This document shows, one piece after another, positions 33,680 to 45,732 of a DNA stretch of 64,000 bases. The notes below the pieces were generated by a model. The model saw only the letters and a list, made by a program, of their open reading frames with translations. It was not told the DNA's origin and did no database searches. Numbering within the stretch: the first letter of the stretch is position 1; each line of letters starts with the position of its first letter. The stretch is from Macrocybe gigantea (Eukaryota > Basidiomycota > Agaricomycetes > Agaricales > Callistosporiaceae). The position numbers and the translations under genes were made by a program. The stretch spans positions 1-64,000 of the forward strand of contig SJRY01000004.1 of assembly GCA_011319805.1 (NCBI GenBank), written 5' to 3'.

Positions 33680-34985
33680 GATGAATATGAGGATGAGTGA
33701 TATGCGTTGAGAAGGAGGTGGATTTTGTTCAGTCCTGCTGAAGAGTGAGTGTTTCTTTGTTGCGCGTCTTCCCAGACCGGCTGAGTAGTGAGGAATCGAG
33801 ACGAGTGCAGGCCAGTATTTAAGCCTTTCTCACCTGCCATCCTGAAGTCTGTCTACGCTAGGTTTGCATTGCCTTGTGTTCAATTTCCGGAAGCAAAAGT
33901 GGAGCGTCTCGAGGAAACATGTCTGCAGAGCCGCTGGGACAACATATCCATCACGGTGACCGGTCACTGCATATGCTCGGGGGACCCGCGTTTTTCTTGG
34001 CCTTTGACGGTATCCGCACAACACGACTTCAAAGCCCCAAGGTGAGAATGACTAGACCTGTTGGCCGAAACAGTTGGGTGTTCCGAGACGAAGGAACACA
34101 TGGAGTGTCAAACCATTGGTGGGGTCCCCATTGACGCCACAGTGGCATCAACGACGTTGCGTTTCATGCAATAGGCAATGCATGTGCTACGTTAGAGTTC
34201 ATGTATAGGTAAATGCGAAAAAGTTCAGAGACTATGGCATGCTCTGAGCACCGCGAACGCATTGTCAAGCCTGATAAAAGCTACTCAGACTCAGTCATGG
34301 AGGAAACGAAGGATGATCTCGCCACTAGTCCATAACTATTCGTTCCTTCGTCCAACTGATTGCGGCCAAATCGCTGATGAACATGAGACAGAGAAACTGT
34401 TACTCTCGTGAAGGAAAAAGAAAACAGAAGTTATGTTGATGACTTACGACGGGTGTCCGATCAGTGCGAGTGGTGGATTCTGTTTCCATTGGTGCCGAGC
34501 AAATCACGTTGCGCTGCCACTAACCCAAACGGCGGATGTCATGACAGTTACAATGAAAGGCGGTTAACTGTCGTCTCATAGCCTCTCTCATCATGGAGAT
34601 AGAAGCAACACTAGTATGCTCCTAAGAGTGGCAAGTTACGAAGTTTCAGACCAAGTTAAGGGCGAGTCGCCAGTCGACTAAGTATGATTGTGGAATCTGA
34701 ATGATCACCCCAGCCCTTCGGTCTTGAAAAAACATCTCCGCGTCATTTCGTATGATTGTTCTGTATTGCATTCCCCATCTGATCAAAGTACACAGCGAAT
34801 TTAAGCCCCAGTTTTCTGGCGCCAAGACGATTGGGGAATTCGAAAATTATAGACCACATGATCGGACTTAGCTAACCCATCAGTTTTTCGATCTAGTCAT
34901 TCTACTTGCCGCCCCGGAGAACGAGAAATTCTACGGACACATCGCTCGACAGTCAGTGCAGGGCTCCCGATAAGGCTCATTCAAC
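33680..34985. other. Divergent intergenic region
   Basis: Between the start of the repeat protein (-) and the start of the SQS1-like gene (+). A TATA-like TTAAATA (reverse strand, about 33817-33824) may serve the former. No coding signal recognised. Confidence 0.5.
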
Positions 34986-37900
34986 ATGGTAAAGGGTTCT
35001 TATAAACACGGGCAAGACTCACAACGTGGCGGTAATCACAGCAACAGCGATCGTTCGCTAGAAGCGGGTCGTGGAAGAGGTAGGGGCAGGGGCAGAGGCC
35101 GCCGTGGCTATGGCCCAGGAAGTCGTGGTCGAGGACAAGGTGTCAAGATGTATCACTCCATGCAAGAGATAGAAGAGTTGAGCATGCAATCGGAGTGTGT
35201 GTACCTCTGAAAACGTTTCACCAGCATCAGCTATTTAATCTCTCCCAGTTCGGACGTTCGGTCGTGGATCATCCCTTCTAGCTCGTGGTTTTGCACAGAA
35301 ATATTCTGGTATCCGAAGTTCGGGTTCCACAACACCAGTGAGAGAAAGCGATTCGCCCCGCGGTCGGGGGCGTGGCGACGTCACACCGAGGCGAGGACGA
35401 GGGCGGGGAAGAGGACGCGAACCTGACTTTCGAGGACGAGACGCTCCGCTGTCAAAGCTTCTAAACGAAGAGAGACCCTTTCTAAAACCCATTGTTTTCG
35501 TACGCTCCGAACATACGCCACTTCTATTCAGAGTCGAAGAAGAGATATTGCAACCTGTTGAAGATGTTGGTAAGTCACTTTATAACCATCATTGACATCG
35601 TCTGTCTCTGATTGTTGGAATAGGTGAAAAAGAACAGGATCATCTCCCTACTGCAAACCAAGTTTTCCGAGTATTCAGTAATGGCCATCAACCACCGATG
35701 TTCCCGAACTCGGACGAGGATCGAGATGGCGAAGACTTAGAAGTCATCGATTTCAATGATGCTGAAAAATTGCTCGATCTTAAACCCACTCCAGCTTCTA
35801 AATCAGATATCGAAGTGGTGGAACAACAATTAACGGGATTCTATATAAATAGTCGGCCGACGATGGACCACTCTTATGCACTTGATGATGGCGCGATGCC
35901 CATACCCGTGGACACCGCAACCAGTCTCACCACCTCTGATGATCATGCTATTTCTGCAGACGCGCCTGCTCCGCATGCACAGCCCTTGGAGGCTCAGCCA
36001 TCTGAATCACAATCATCCGAGACGCCAGCTTTCTACATCGACACCGAACCATCACCGGTGGCTCCAGAGAACCAGCCTACGCTTTCTGCACGTCCAGAAG
36101 TGATCATTGACGACGACGAAGATGTTATCGTCTATGTCGCGCCTCATCCCCGCTCCGGTCGCGATACTCGTGCTCCTGAGCCCCAGACCGCAGCGCCGCT
36201 CCTCGAGACATCTGTGTTGACCGGTACTATGGAACTCCGCACTTCCACTCCAACGGCGAACCACACTGAGCAGCAAGGTGATGCAGAGATAGCCCAACCC
36301 CCATCTCCGTCGCCTGCGAAGGAGCTTGCCCCGCAGACACAGCCTGCTTCCGGAATACCCTCATCCGGATCGGGATCTCCAGCACCTCAGAAGCATCAAC
36401 GGCGCTACGCCACGTTCACACCCAAGTCCAAGGCCGTTGCGTTCGTGAAGTCGCGGACGACGACGAAGCGCGTTCAGCGAAAACGCAAGGCGCGGCAGGC
36501 CATGTTCTCCTCGTTTGGCGCGCTCATGTCCGAAGCGCGCCTGCACAACGCTAGCGCGGATGAAAGGGATCCGATGTATGAGTCCCGAAGAAGGGGCGAT
36601 TCCGACATTGATTGGGGATCTGACGATGATGGCGAGGCTGCGGGGGGCGCGGGCAATAGGAAGCTCCAAGTCAACGACGGTCTGGCGGAAGGAATGGAAT
36701 TGGACCCCGATATTCAGTTCGACATGGGTGCCATGAAAAGCTTTATGGAAGGGATGAGTAGCAAAGGGCAGAGTTTTGTCACGATGGATGACATCGCGGA
36801 CGAGGAGAAGCTGAGGCAAGAAGATGAGAAAGAGTTGATTGGGAGGGATGCAGGAAGCAGCGAGGATAGCGAATCCTCAGAAGAGGATGCGGGGTCAGAG
36901 TCCAGTGAAGGGGAGATTGATGCGATCCTCGATGCGGAGGAACGATTGCTGATTGCGGAAGGCGACGCCCAAGTTGGCGAACCGGAAAAAGATGAGGATG
37001 ACGAGGACGAAGACGAGAGCAGTAGCGCCGATGACCTCGACGATTTCTCTGCACGTTTGCGACGTCTGAGGGAGGCATCGCGCGCCAAGAAACCCAAGGC
37101 CACGACATCTGAGCTGCGAGACGATGATATCGATGACTATGAGGAGCTCTCTTTCAATTCAAATTTGCCTTGGGCGGAACAAGACGAGGATTACATTGCT
37201 ACTTTGGAGGTTCGTGTCTTTGACAGTGCATATCTGTTGTGTTCTCAAAGTCCTGCCCCTCTAGGACATCCTTGGCGAGAGCGACACCGCGGCATTAGGT
37301 CGTTCTCGAAAGGGACGTAAGAAACTATATGAAGCAATAAGAAATGGGTCGTTCGACGACCTAGACGCATTCCAACCTGCCGGTAAGCTCCTAAAGAACG
37401 AATTTATATCCCCTTGCCATTGACCAGGCCCTGTGTCCATTAAGTGAAACGTAAAGAGAAGGGAAAATTCTTGTCACCAGAATTGGCAGAACAATGGGAG
37501 AAAGACCGGAAAAAGAAAGCGGAGCGCAAGCGAGCCCGTGAATTGGAAAAGCTTGAGACGGCCGCAGATCCCCTGTCTAAGAAGAAAGGTGGCACCAAGG
37601 GAAAGAAAGCGATGCTAGCTGCAGCGAAAATGGATGCGACGATCCAAGTGCTGCCGAACCGTGTCATCGACATGACGACGCTCGTGCAACAGATCAGACG
37701 ATTCCTCACAGACATCGGTGGACCCGGAACTATGTCCCTTCCACCCTGCGACAAAGAAACGAGGAGGAGTATCCACGAGATGGCGATCGCTTTCGGTCTG
37801 AAGAGCCAGAGCAAGGGCAAGGGCGACACGAGGTACACTATGCTGATCAAAAAGTCAATTAGCGGGGTCAGGATCGACGAGAGGAAGATAAGCAATATCC

Positions 37901-38231
37901 TTAGGCGCACCATGGGCGGCGGCGACTTCACGGGGTCCGACTCTGGGCGGGGAGGGAGAGGGGAAGGGAAAGCACGTGCTCCCGCACACAAGGAAGGGGA
38001 CGAAGTAGGCAAGGTGCGCCGCATGCAATATTTTCCGTGTTTCTCCTTGTAGATGCTTATCGCCAAGCGTTCTAGATGGCGCCTAAAATCAATGCTTCGA
38101 ACATCGGCTTTAGGATGTTGGCTGCTATGGGATGGTCGGAAGGGGAACGCATCGGCATCAATGGTGGCCTGGATGCACCGCTGACTGCCATCATCAAGCG
38201 TTCAAAACTGGGGTTGGGAGCAACTAGATAG
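34986..38231 (+). CDS. SQS1: SQS1-like splicing factor with R3H and G-patch domains
   Basis: Six exons (34986-35139, 35249-35569, 35624-37209, 37265-37382, 37445-38013, 38076-38231) join cleanly into 967 residues. The N-terminus is RG-rich (GRGRGRGRGRGRRGYGPGS and more RGRG runs). It is followed by a long acidic, Ser-rich region with YESRRRGDSDIDWGSDDD and EELSFNSNLPWAEQDEDY. An R3H-like segment (LPPCDKETRRSIHEMAIAF) precedes a C-terminal G-patch (NIGFRMLAAMGWSEGERIG ... KLGLGATR). This order, RG-rich then acidic then R3H then G-patch, is that of yeast Sqs1/Pfa1, which activates the helicase Prp43 in spliceosome disassembly and ribosome biogenesis. Nuclear action is inferred from the family. 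No frame error was found. Confidence 0.88.
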
Positions 38232-39388
38232 CTCTGCAGGTAGAGCTCGTTTGATTCCTGTTCGTCTCATACCCCCCCTGCATAACCTCTGATGTATTGG
38301 AATTGTCCGATGGGAGAATGTCTTGAGACGTCTTTGCATTGCCACGATACGTTCAGCGGTATCTGTTTCATGGAATCAGGCAGGGTCTGCTCTGGCTGGT
38401 GCTATCGAAAACCGAAGTCTTTTGTAGTCGTTGAGTTGGTTGATTCTTTGAGGGATATACAAGGCCGCGCGATACCAGGAAGCTATGTAAATGGATTTTC
38501 TGTGGAGAGTTGAAATTTTCTACAGACGTGCTCGTTACTTTACGCACTGTCGACGCCTAAAGAAGTTGGTTGGTAATCGCCAAGACAGACACACAGTTTT
38601 TCCTCTCAATGCTCAGTCTAGATCTCTTCTAGCAGTTGAAACCTCAATGTGCGTGCCGGCCGTCGCGACACACAGACAGAATCAACTTGAAGTCATCAAA
38701 AGTCATCAAGCAACTCCAGCGACGCAAAATCACCAAATCCAAAAGGCAGGTCGCAATTGCCGGGTCCGGCAGCGGGTTCGAGACCAGTGAGCCCCGGTGG
38801 ATAGGTCAGCACTAAGACGCGAAAAAAGGGGGAGTTACGGCTTCCCTGCGGAAGCGCTGATCGAAACTGGTGCGCAGTAATTCTCTCATGATGCCCACGG
38901 CCGGCTTCGCCAAAGTTGAAGGCCAGTCGTACAGTTTGGTATGTTTTCGCGAGCATTTTAGAGGAAGAGGTCGCGTAAAAATCATACGGTCGCCTAGCTT
39001 ATTTCTGAAGAGATCGCTATCTCAACCAAGCAGATGCCTTTTATTTTGTTCTGGTCGCAGCCCCAAGGGAATTCAACCTAGATGACGATGATGGAAAGGA
39101 AGTTCAGAGAAGATAGATCCTGAGCAGTGAATGTCACCTGGGACTCATCCAAGTTACCTTTCATTCTGGATGGCGGAAATGATGACACCGGATAACTGAA
39201 TTAATCATGGCGGTGAACGTTTGAATGTTTTTGCCGAATCGGTGTTTGCCAAGCCAAGAGCGGAGTTGCGATCCCTTGTCGGAGGCAGATTGCCGGAATT
39301 TTTCTATTTTTGGCAGTTACCGGTTCGATGAGCCATCCTGCCACTGCCCAGTCAATCTGGCAACAAGAGAGCTTTGACAACGACGGCC
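38232..39388. other. Intergenic region
   Basis: Between the SQS1-like gene and the NIPA-like gene. No gene, tRNA or repeat could be supported. Confidence 0.5.
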
Positions 39389-42159
39389 ATGTCGTCGTCC
39401 GCACCACCTTCGCCTTCAAGACTCATTGTGGCGGCCGCCGCGACCTCATCAGCTGCCGCGAAGACCTTGTCGGTCGGTAACAATCTGAAGGTAGAGCTGC
39501 GCAGTCAAAATTGTTAGCCGTTTCTCAGCGGAGTCAATATGTCCAATAGGTCGTCGGTATCATACTCGCCATCGCTAGCGGTCTGCTTATAGGTTCAAGT
39601 TTTGTGTTCAAGAAGAGGGGGCTACTTCGCTCGCAGGCCGGGGGAGTAGCGGGTGAGGGTGTGGCATATCTGAAATCGGTGAGGCATATTTTCATGGTGT
39701 GGCCATAACTGCTGAAGCTTGCCCGCCTTTTCTAGGCACTATGGTGGACTGGAATGATCAGTGTGTTATTCAACCTGCATCCTTCTCTTCTTCGATATTG
39801 ACGCACTATGTCAGTGATGATTCTTGGAGAGTTGTGCAATTTTGCAGGTATTTCGCAATATTCTTGGTCTGCCATGAATTACTCAATTTTGAGCAATTGG
39901 CGTTTGTTTAGCATATGCATTTGTGGAAGCCATTGTCGTTGTAAGTCTTCTCCTCGGCGTTTCGGCCATTCTACTGAATTAACATCATGTTGGACAGACT
40001 CCGCTCGGAGCACTTTCAGTCGTTGTCTGCGCCATCCTTTCCTCCATATTCCTTAAAGAGACCCTCACATTCTTCGGCTGGCTGGGGTGTGGGTTGTGTA
40101 TCGTGAGTCCGAGTTATCTCGCATTGGTTCCTGCATTCACTGCCTCTGCAGATCGGATCTGTCATTATTGCATTGAATGGTAATGATTTCCTGAGGCCAC
40201 TGTACTGCATTATCAGATTTCTGATGCTCGTTCACTGAAGGGCCAAGAGAAGACTCGGTAGGACAGATCAAGGAGTTCCAGAAGCTATTCCTGGCGCCTG
40301 GCTTCCTCGTCTATGGATCAGTACTCATCGTCGCCTCTTTGGTCATCATATTCTATTTTGCTCCCAGGTGCGTTGCGAGCTATGATATGATGCATCTCTG
40401 ACACTTTGTAGATATGGACGGAAGAGCATGCTGTGGTACATCATGGTCTGCAGCATGATCGGCGGTATTAGCGTTAGTGTAACAACTGGCCTCGGTTCTG
40501 CCATCGTTACCACTGCAATGGGCGATAACCAAGTACGTTCATTCGATCCAAGGCAGCACATCTTAGCCAACCAATATGTCAACAGTTCAAATATTGGTTT
40601 TTGTACTTTTTAATGGCATTTGTAGCGATTACGCTAAGTACGTCGAACAACAATTCAAACATTCTGACTAACGAGCTGTGCAGTAACAGAAGTGTATTAT
40701 CTCAACGTAGCGCTGGCGCTTTTCAACACAGGTATGGCAATCATCCGTTATCTCAGTGTCGTCACTAATGCGCCTTTCCTAAAGCAATGGGTAAATGCTC
40801 ATTTCAAGACCATGACTTATCAATTCGCTAACCTCCTCTGCAGTTACTCCCACATATTACGTTATATGTACGTTTTTCAACCCAAGAGTTGAAGAGTTCA
40901 GCTCTCAGATTTCGTTTTCAGTTACGTTTTTCTCCATGGTCACGACAATCGTACGTACTGGTTTTGTTCCCTAGGCCAATGCCCATGTCCCACTGACTTT
41001 TCACTAGATATTATTCCAAGGCTTAAAAGCCAGTGCTCCACAAATTCTGACTATCGTTATGGGATTCCTCACCATCTGTGTCGGCATCACCATCCTGCAA
41101 ATGTCCAAGGTCGATCCGGTTTCGTTGACCAAATTGGATCGCCGATCTACCTTACTGCTTGAAGCCGCTCGTTCCAAGACTGAAACGCTTGAAGAGAAAG
41201 GTGCCATCGGCATTGAAGACCCTGGCATGGACGCGTTGCGCGGCTCCTTCGGGACAGTTGGCAGCATCATTCGAGCGCGCAGCGTCCGTCGTATGAGCCA
41301 GAGCAGTCAGCTTCCGAGGACGCGGTCGTCTAGCATCCCAAGCAATTCGTTCGACAGGCAATGGCATCCTCCCGATCTTGAAGACCATCCTAGCGGCATG
41401 AAGCGACATCAGCTGTACGACGCGCCCATGCCGCCGCGAGACGATGCCCACTCATCCGTCATAGGGTCTCCAATGTCGAAGAAGTTTTCCATCAAGTTTG
41501 ACAGCCAAGACGTCGTCCACCAATATAAACGGCCGGGGACGGGCAATGAACACACGACGGAACATCGCCTCGCGGTGGGTTCACCGGCACCTTCCTATCC
41601 TCCATTACCGCACAACAAGATAGACGGGCTACCCGATACCTCGTCGTCGGCCACGAGAGTGGATCTACTCGAGATGGACGACACGTCCCTGTCACCGATA
41701 GCAGAAGGAGGCAGCAGCGAAAACAGCGGCAGCACGGGACCGAAGCAGAGCATCGAGCTGCCCATGTCGCGCTTTGCGAACGAGCACGAGGTGCACAGCG
41801 CTCCGCCGACCGTCAACACGCGATTCAGCGGAGCTGCCAAACGGACTGGCCTGCCGCCGCGGATAAGCTCGCGGGACGTGTTCGAGAAGTCGTCCCACAC
41901 GGAGACGCTGCTGTCCTTCCCGTCTGTGACAGATTCGGCGCGAAGCCAGGACTCGTGGACGAGCGAAGGAGCGCGGACGCGGGAGAAGGAGAAGGAGAAG
42001 CGAGCGGAGAGGAAATACCCGAAGGGCACTGGGGAGGACGATCGGGAGGAGAGCATAAGCTTGTGGCAGAAGGACGATGACGGGGATGATGACGGCCCTT
42101 CGTCAGGCCACGTCGGCACTGTCCGACTAGTGCAACCGAGGACGGGGGAGCCGTTCTGA
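39389..42159 (+). CDS. NIPA-type magnesium transporter family protein
   Basis: Fifteen exons (first 39389-39490, last 41008-42159) join without frame error to 669 residues. The membrane part has about nine hydrophobic segments, including VVGIILAIASGLLIGSSFVF, LWWTGMIMMILGELCNF, TPLGALSVVVCAILSSIFLK, MLWYIMVCSMIGGISVSVT, YYLNVALALFNTAMVTPTYY and QILTIVMGFLTICVGITIL. These are the hallmarks of the NIPA/DUF803 family. Residues after about 330 form a long Ser/Pro/charge-rich cytosolic tail with RRMSQSSQLPRTRSS, typical of the basidiomycete members and a likely phosphorylation region. A 6-nt microexon (40785-40790) supplies the codons for A-M in NTAMVTPTYY. The family moves magnesium at plasma or endosomal membranes; specificity here is inferred. 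Confidence 0.9.
40785..40790 (+). other. 6-nt microexon of the NIPA-like gene
   Basis: CAATGG lies between an AG acceptor (CCTAAAG) and a GTAAAT donor. ACA-G / CA-ATG-G / TT-ACT gives T-A-M-V-T, which restores the family motif LFNTAMVTPTYY. Skipping it keeps the frame but deletes two residues. Confidence 0.65.
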
Positions 42160-43779
42160 TGAACAAGCTGTTTTGTGAACCTCGATCCATTTCGAGTTTC
42201 ACTCTTGCATTCCTTCGGTCCTACCCTTGTCCCCCATCTGTCACTTGAGAATATTCTCTATCGACTGGCATACCATATATCTACATCTTTTCATCTAGCC
42301 ATATTCGCCTTCTGGACAACGACCTTTTTCCTACCTTTTTCCCTCCCACTTTTCTTGTTTTTCTGAATCTTTTTTTATTGGCTGGTAGCAAGAATACTCT
42401 TGTTTGTAATGATAGAGGACGCTCGGACTCTGGTTCGGTGCTATTTACGATTATCATGATTTCTCTGAGGATGGCACTTGAGGCAGGATGATCCAGGTTG
42501 ATATATTAAGTGTACCCACCTGTACACATCCTCGCAGTCCGAAAGATGTTCCTCTGAAACATACTTCCACTGATCGCACGCCTCTCCTTCATGTATCGAG
42601 TGGGTTCAGAGCTTCCGAATAACCGTGCACCGTCAGGAGATTTACCACGATAGGTGAATCTGGACGCTGGCACCCATGAAGACAAACACTTCGGTGGGTG
42701 ACAACTCTGCAGCGCCAATCATGCTGCCAGACACGTCCAGCATTACGCACCATATATATATATCATCAATGATCAAAGCCGTGGCTGGCGTTCAAAGGCC
42801 AGGTGATGATCGTGAAGCGGTCAAAAGAGAAGAGGCCTAGACGTTAGGCCGGTCGGATCCAGGTATTACAACAGCTGTCTGCGTTTGTGGGACGCAGCGG
42901 TCGTGAAGGAAATCATTGTTGCGGGAGTCCTTTCAGCGACGCAGTTGCACCCGCGACAGGTTGCATGTCCACAAGCCGTAGTGAACGTACTGGAAAATAT
43001 ACTGTACATGTCCCAACGACGATGCGAAGGGCTTATCACGGCGGTTTTAAATTCAGCAATGCACGGATTAGACGTAATTTTCGGTCACATCGGCCTCGTG
43101 CTTATGGAACTAAAGCAATGCTACCGCATTACGAGCATCTGGAGATTTTACTTGACCAAAAAGCGGAAAACGAGGACGATAAGGTGCGGCTCTTGCTTCG
43201 GAGACACAGAAGCAGGAGCTTGAGAGCACAGGCGTCTGAAGAACCCAGTCATTCAAGGGAAGACGGCGAAATGTGAAATTTGTGTTGATACCATTTCGGC
43301 ATGCACTCATGGGAACCGCGTTAGCGACAGGATAAGAAACTGATGTGATGCGTTTCCATTAAATCATTCTTTTGTGGGGGGATGTGAATGCCCGGATGTT
43401 CAATATGTCAACCTACTTACAAGTGACCAACGATTGGCCTGGTACTTAGAACAATGACATGTTTCTTTTCCCTTACTTTCAGACGTAAAGTGAATATACC
43501 TTGGCCATAAATGGAGATAGTAATAGAATTCTACATAAAATGTATAGTTGTGCTTATTACGTATCTAAAATGGTCGATCGCAATCCGATCACCCAACCCC
43601 TTTTTGGAAATCAAAGTAGGCGCATTCCTCCACGCCATGACTGGCAGCTCGTTTCAACTCTTACAACGTTCCTCTCTCACTGACACGCCCGCGTCAATCT
43701 CGATATCGTCTAACGTCCTTGTGCATTGACCACCATTAGCCTGAACAGGATATATACAACAGACACCAGCTCTGGCACC
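42160..43779. other. Intergenic region with a short AT microsatellite
   Basis: Contains an ATATATATATAT run near 42751. An open frame at 42887-43276 has no domain or intron support. A TATATA at 43750-43755 precedes the next gene by about 28 nt. Confidence 0.45.
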
Positions 43780-45732
43780 ATGTTCAGACTCGACAACCTC
43801 AGCAAGCACGTCTATTCATTCGTCTACCCTATTCTCAAAGTGCTAGGGATGACCACCAGCACCGCTGCGAAATATCCAAACTATCTCCTTCGCTCTGACA
43901 GCGGGGCGTTGAACGAAGCCTCCATCCACGTCTTCCGGGATACGTTGGCCGGATACTACGCCAAAGGATCTCGCGAGACGTCTCGAGCTCTTCGAGTCTC
44001 GAAGATTGTTCTCTACAAGAACATGGCTGCGCCACACCCTCCTCAGCATGAATACCTAGTTGCATGGGTCGAAGCGGAAGGCTGCAGGCCATCCTTGGTG
44101 AAGATTGAAAGGCTGCGCTCACCGCAGAACCGCCAGGACGAGCAGCCCGACAAGCAGCCCGACAAGCAGCCCAACAAGCAGCCCGACGAGCCGACCCCGA
44201 AACGAAGCATGCTCGCCTCGGACTGGTCTTCAGCTTCCCGCTCGTTAGACTCAATCAAGCCAAATAACTATGCCAATGACAAGATAACTGGCCTCGATCA
44301 TCCCCCTTCCGACGACGTGCAAGTGTTGACTCTCGAATTCGGTGATAACAACGTCCCACTTTATTATTACCAGCTCGTTGTCCTCGCGCGAGCCGTCTGT
44401 GACCACAACGAATATTATAATGTCTTCAAGGAGAACTGCTATTGGTATGCCGGAGTCGTATGCGGCATCCTAAGGCAACAGTTCCCGAACGTCAAAGTCA
44501 CCGAATCGGAGGAATATGATCCCCATTCGTGCTACGGTCCACTTGGCATCACGCTGTGGCATACCGCGATAGACATTGGTCAGATCGATTTCTGGAAAGA
44601 GGTTAAAAAATTTGAAGAACAAGAGGTAAGCCTCACACTCTAGCTTTTTACGAATTTACTCATCAAAGCTATCTGTGCAATTCAGATCGGAAGTGTTAAT
44701 CGTCAGGTGAGTGTATTCGGTCCAGACCTTTCCGCCTTACTCATACGTTTTAGGTACGCGTTCCATTTTATGAGCATCTCGTTTGTCTTTTACATCCGCT
44801 ATGTTTCAGATGCAAGGTATCGTCAAGGGTATCGTCAAGGCGAAGGACGAAGAGGTTTGCATTCCGTTTCTGCGAGCTTCTCATTTGTCTTTTACATCCG
44901 CTATGTTTCAGATGCAAGGTATCGTCAAGGCGAAGGACGAAGAGGTACGCGTTCCATTTTATGAGCTTCTCGTTTGCTTTTTTTACATACGCTATGTTTC
45001 AGATACAAGGCTTCATTAAGGCGAAGGATGAAGAGGTTTGCATTCCGTTTCTGCGAGCTTCTCATTTGTCTTTTACATCTGCTATGTTTCAGATGCAAGG
45101 TATCGTCAAGGCGAAGGACGAAGAGGTACGCGTTCCATTTTATGAGCTTCTCGTTTGTCTTTCTTTTTTTTAACATCCGTTACGTTTCAGATACAAGGCA
45201 TCGTTCAGAACAATAAAGCTCAAGTATGTAACTGTTCCATTCCATTATATTCGATTGATCTGTTGATTAACGTGGATCCTAATATTATAGATGGCGCAGA
45301 AGGATGCTGAGGTCAGTACGCCTTTCGCTATGTGACTCATTACGCGTGTCTGCCGAATGTTGCTCACATGGTGATTGTCCGAACGTATGTCCTACATAGA
45401 TTGAAGAACTGCGGAAGAAACTCGACTCAGTAAGTATTGCTTGACAGAGATGCAACTCATCGTTTCGTTTAATGATGTCATCACCAGCTGAAACCGAAGG
45501 ATTCCGAAGCCTCTGAAGCGCAGAACACCTCAAGCGACTCCAGCCAAAACCCGGCGGATGTGCCGCAAAATCATGCTGGGACCGGTGCTGATGCTGTGAA
45601 GGCGACGGCGAAGAAATCGACTGCGGGAGGCGGCCGTGTGCGCATGAAAAAGACTAGCATGGTGAGGCTTTTTCAGGGCCGGTCGTTCAAAGCCGACTGA
45701 TCGCCTCTCCACAGATCAAAGTTCAGGCCTGA
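43780..45732 (+). CDS. Unknown protein with an Asn-Cys ... Trp-Tyr motif domain and a repetitive coiled-coil tail
   Basis: The start is placed at the ATG at 43780 (CACCATGTTC), about 28 nt after a TATATA. The first exon runs to about 44633. It holds a globular domain with VFRDTLAGYYAKGSRETSRA, a DKQPDKQPNKQPDE low-complexity stretch, DVQVLTLEFGDNNVPLYYYQ and KENCYWYAGVVCGILRQQF. The Cys-rich motif and a later HTAIDIG recall Cys/His hydrolase-like folds, but this is only a guess. The rest is a chain of small exons: 44685-44705, five repeat exons between 44810 and 45223 coding M/I-Q-G-I-V-K-A-K-D-E-E, then MAQKDAE, IEELRKKLDS and a Ser/Ala/Lys-rich tail. The last junction is probably spliced to end IKVQA at 45732. 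No family name is claimed. Confidence 0.65.
44754..45223 (+). repeat. Tandemly duplicated exon-intron units
   Basis: Five exons of 33 nt (the first extended to 45 nt by an internal repeat of GTATCGTCAAGG) lie at 44810-44854, 44912-44944, 45003-45035, 45093-45125 and 45191-45223. Each is followed by an intron with GT at the start and TATGTTTCAG or TACGTTTCAG at the end. The period is about 90 nt. Intron starts alternate between GTACGCGTTCC and GTTTGCATTCC types, so the copying unit was probably a pair (about 180 nt). Exons 2 and 4 are identical. Confidence 0.85.

Noticed and set aside
42887..43276. Forward open frame of 129 codons
   Set aside because: Basic, low-complexity, no domain, no intron signals, and overlapped by other frames of similar length.
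44754..45223. CRISPR-like array (regular 33-nt repeats with spacers of about 57 nt)
   Set aside because: The spacers are near-identical introns with GT...TTTCAG ends, and the DNA is eukaryotic; these are duplicated exon-intron units.
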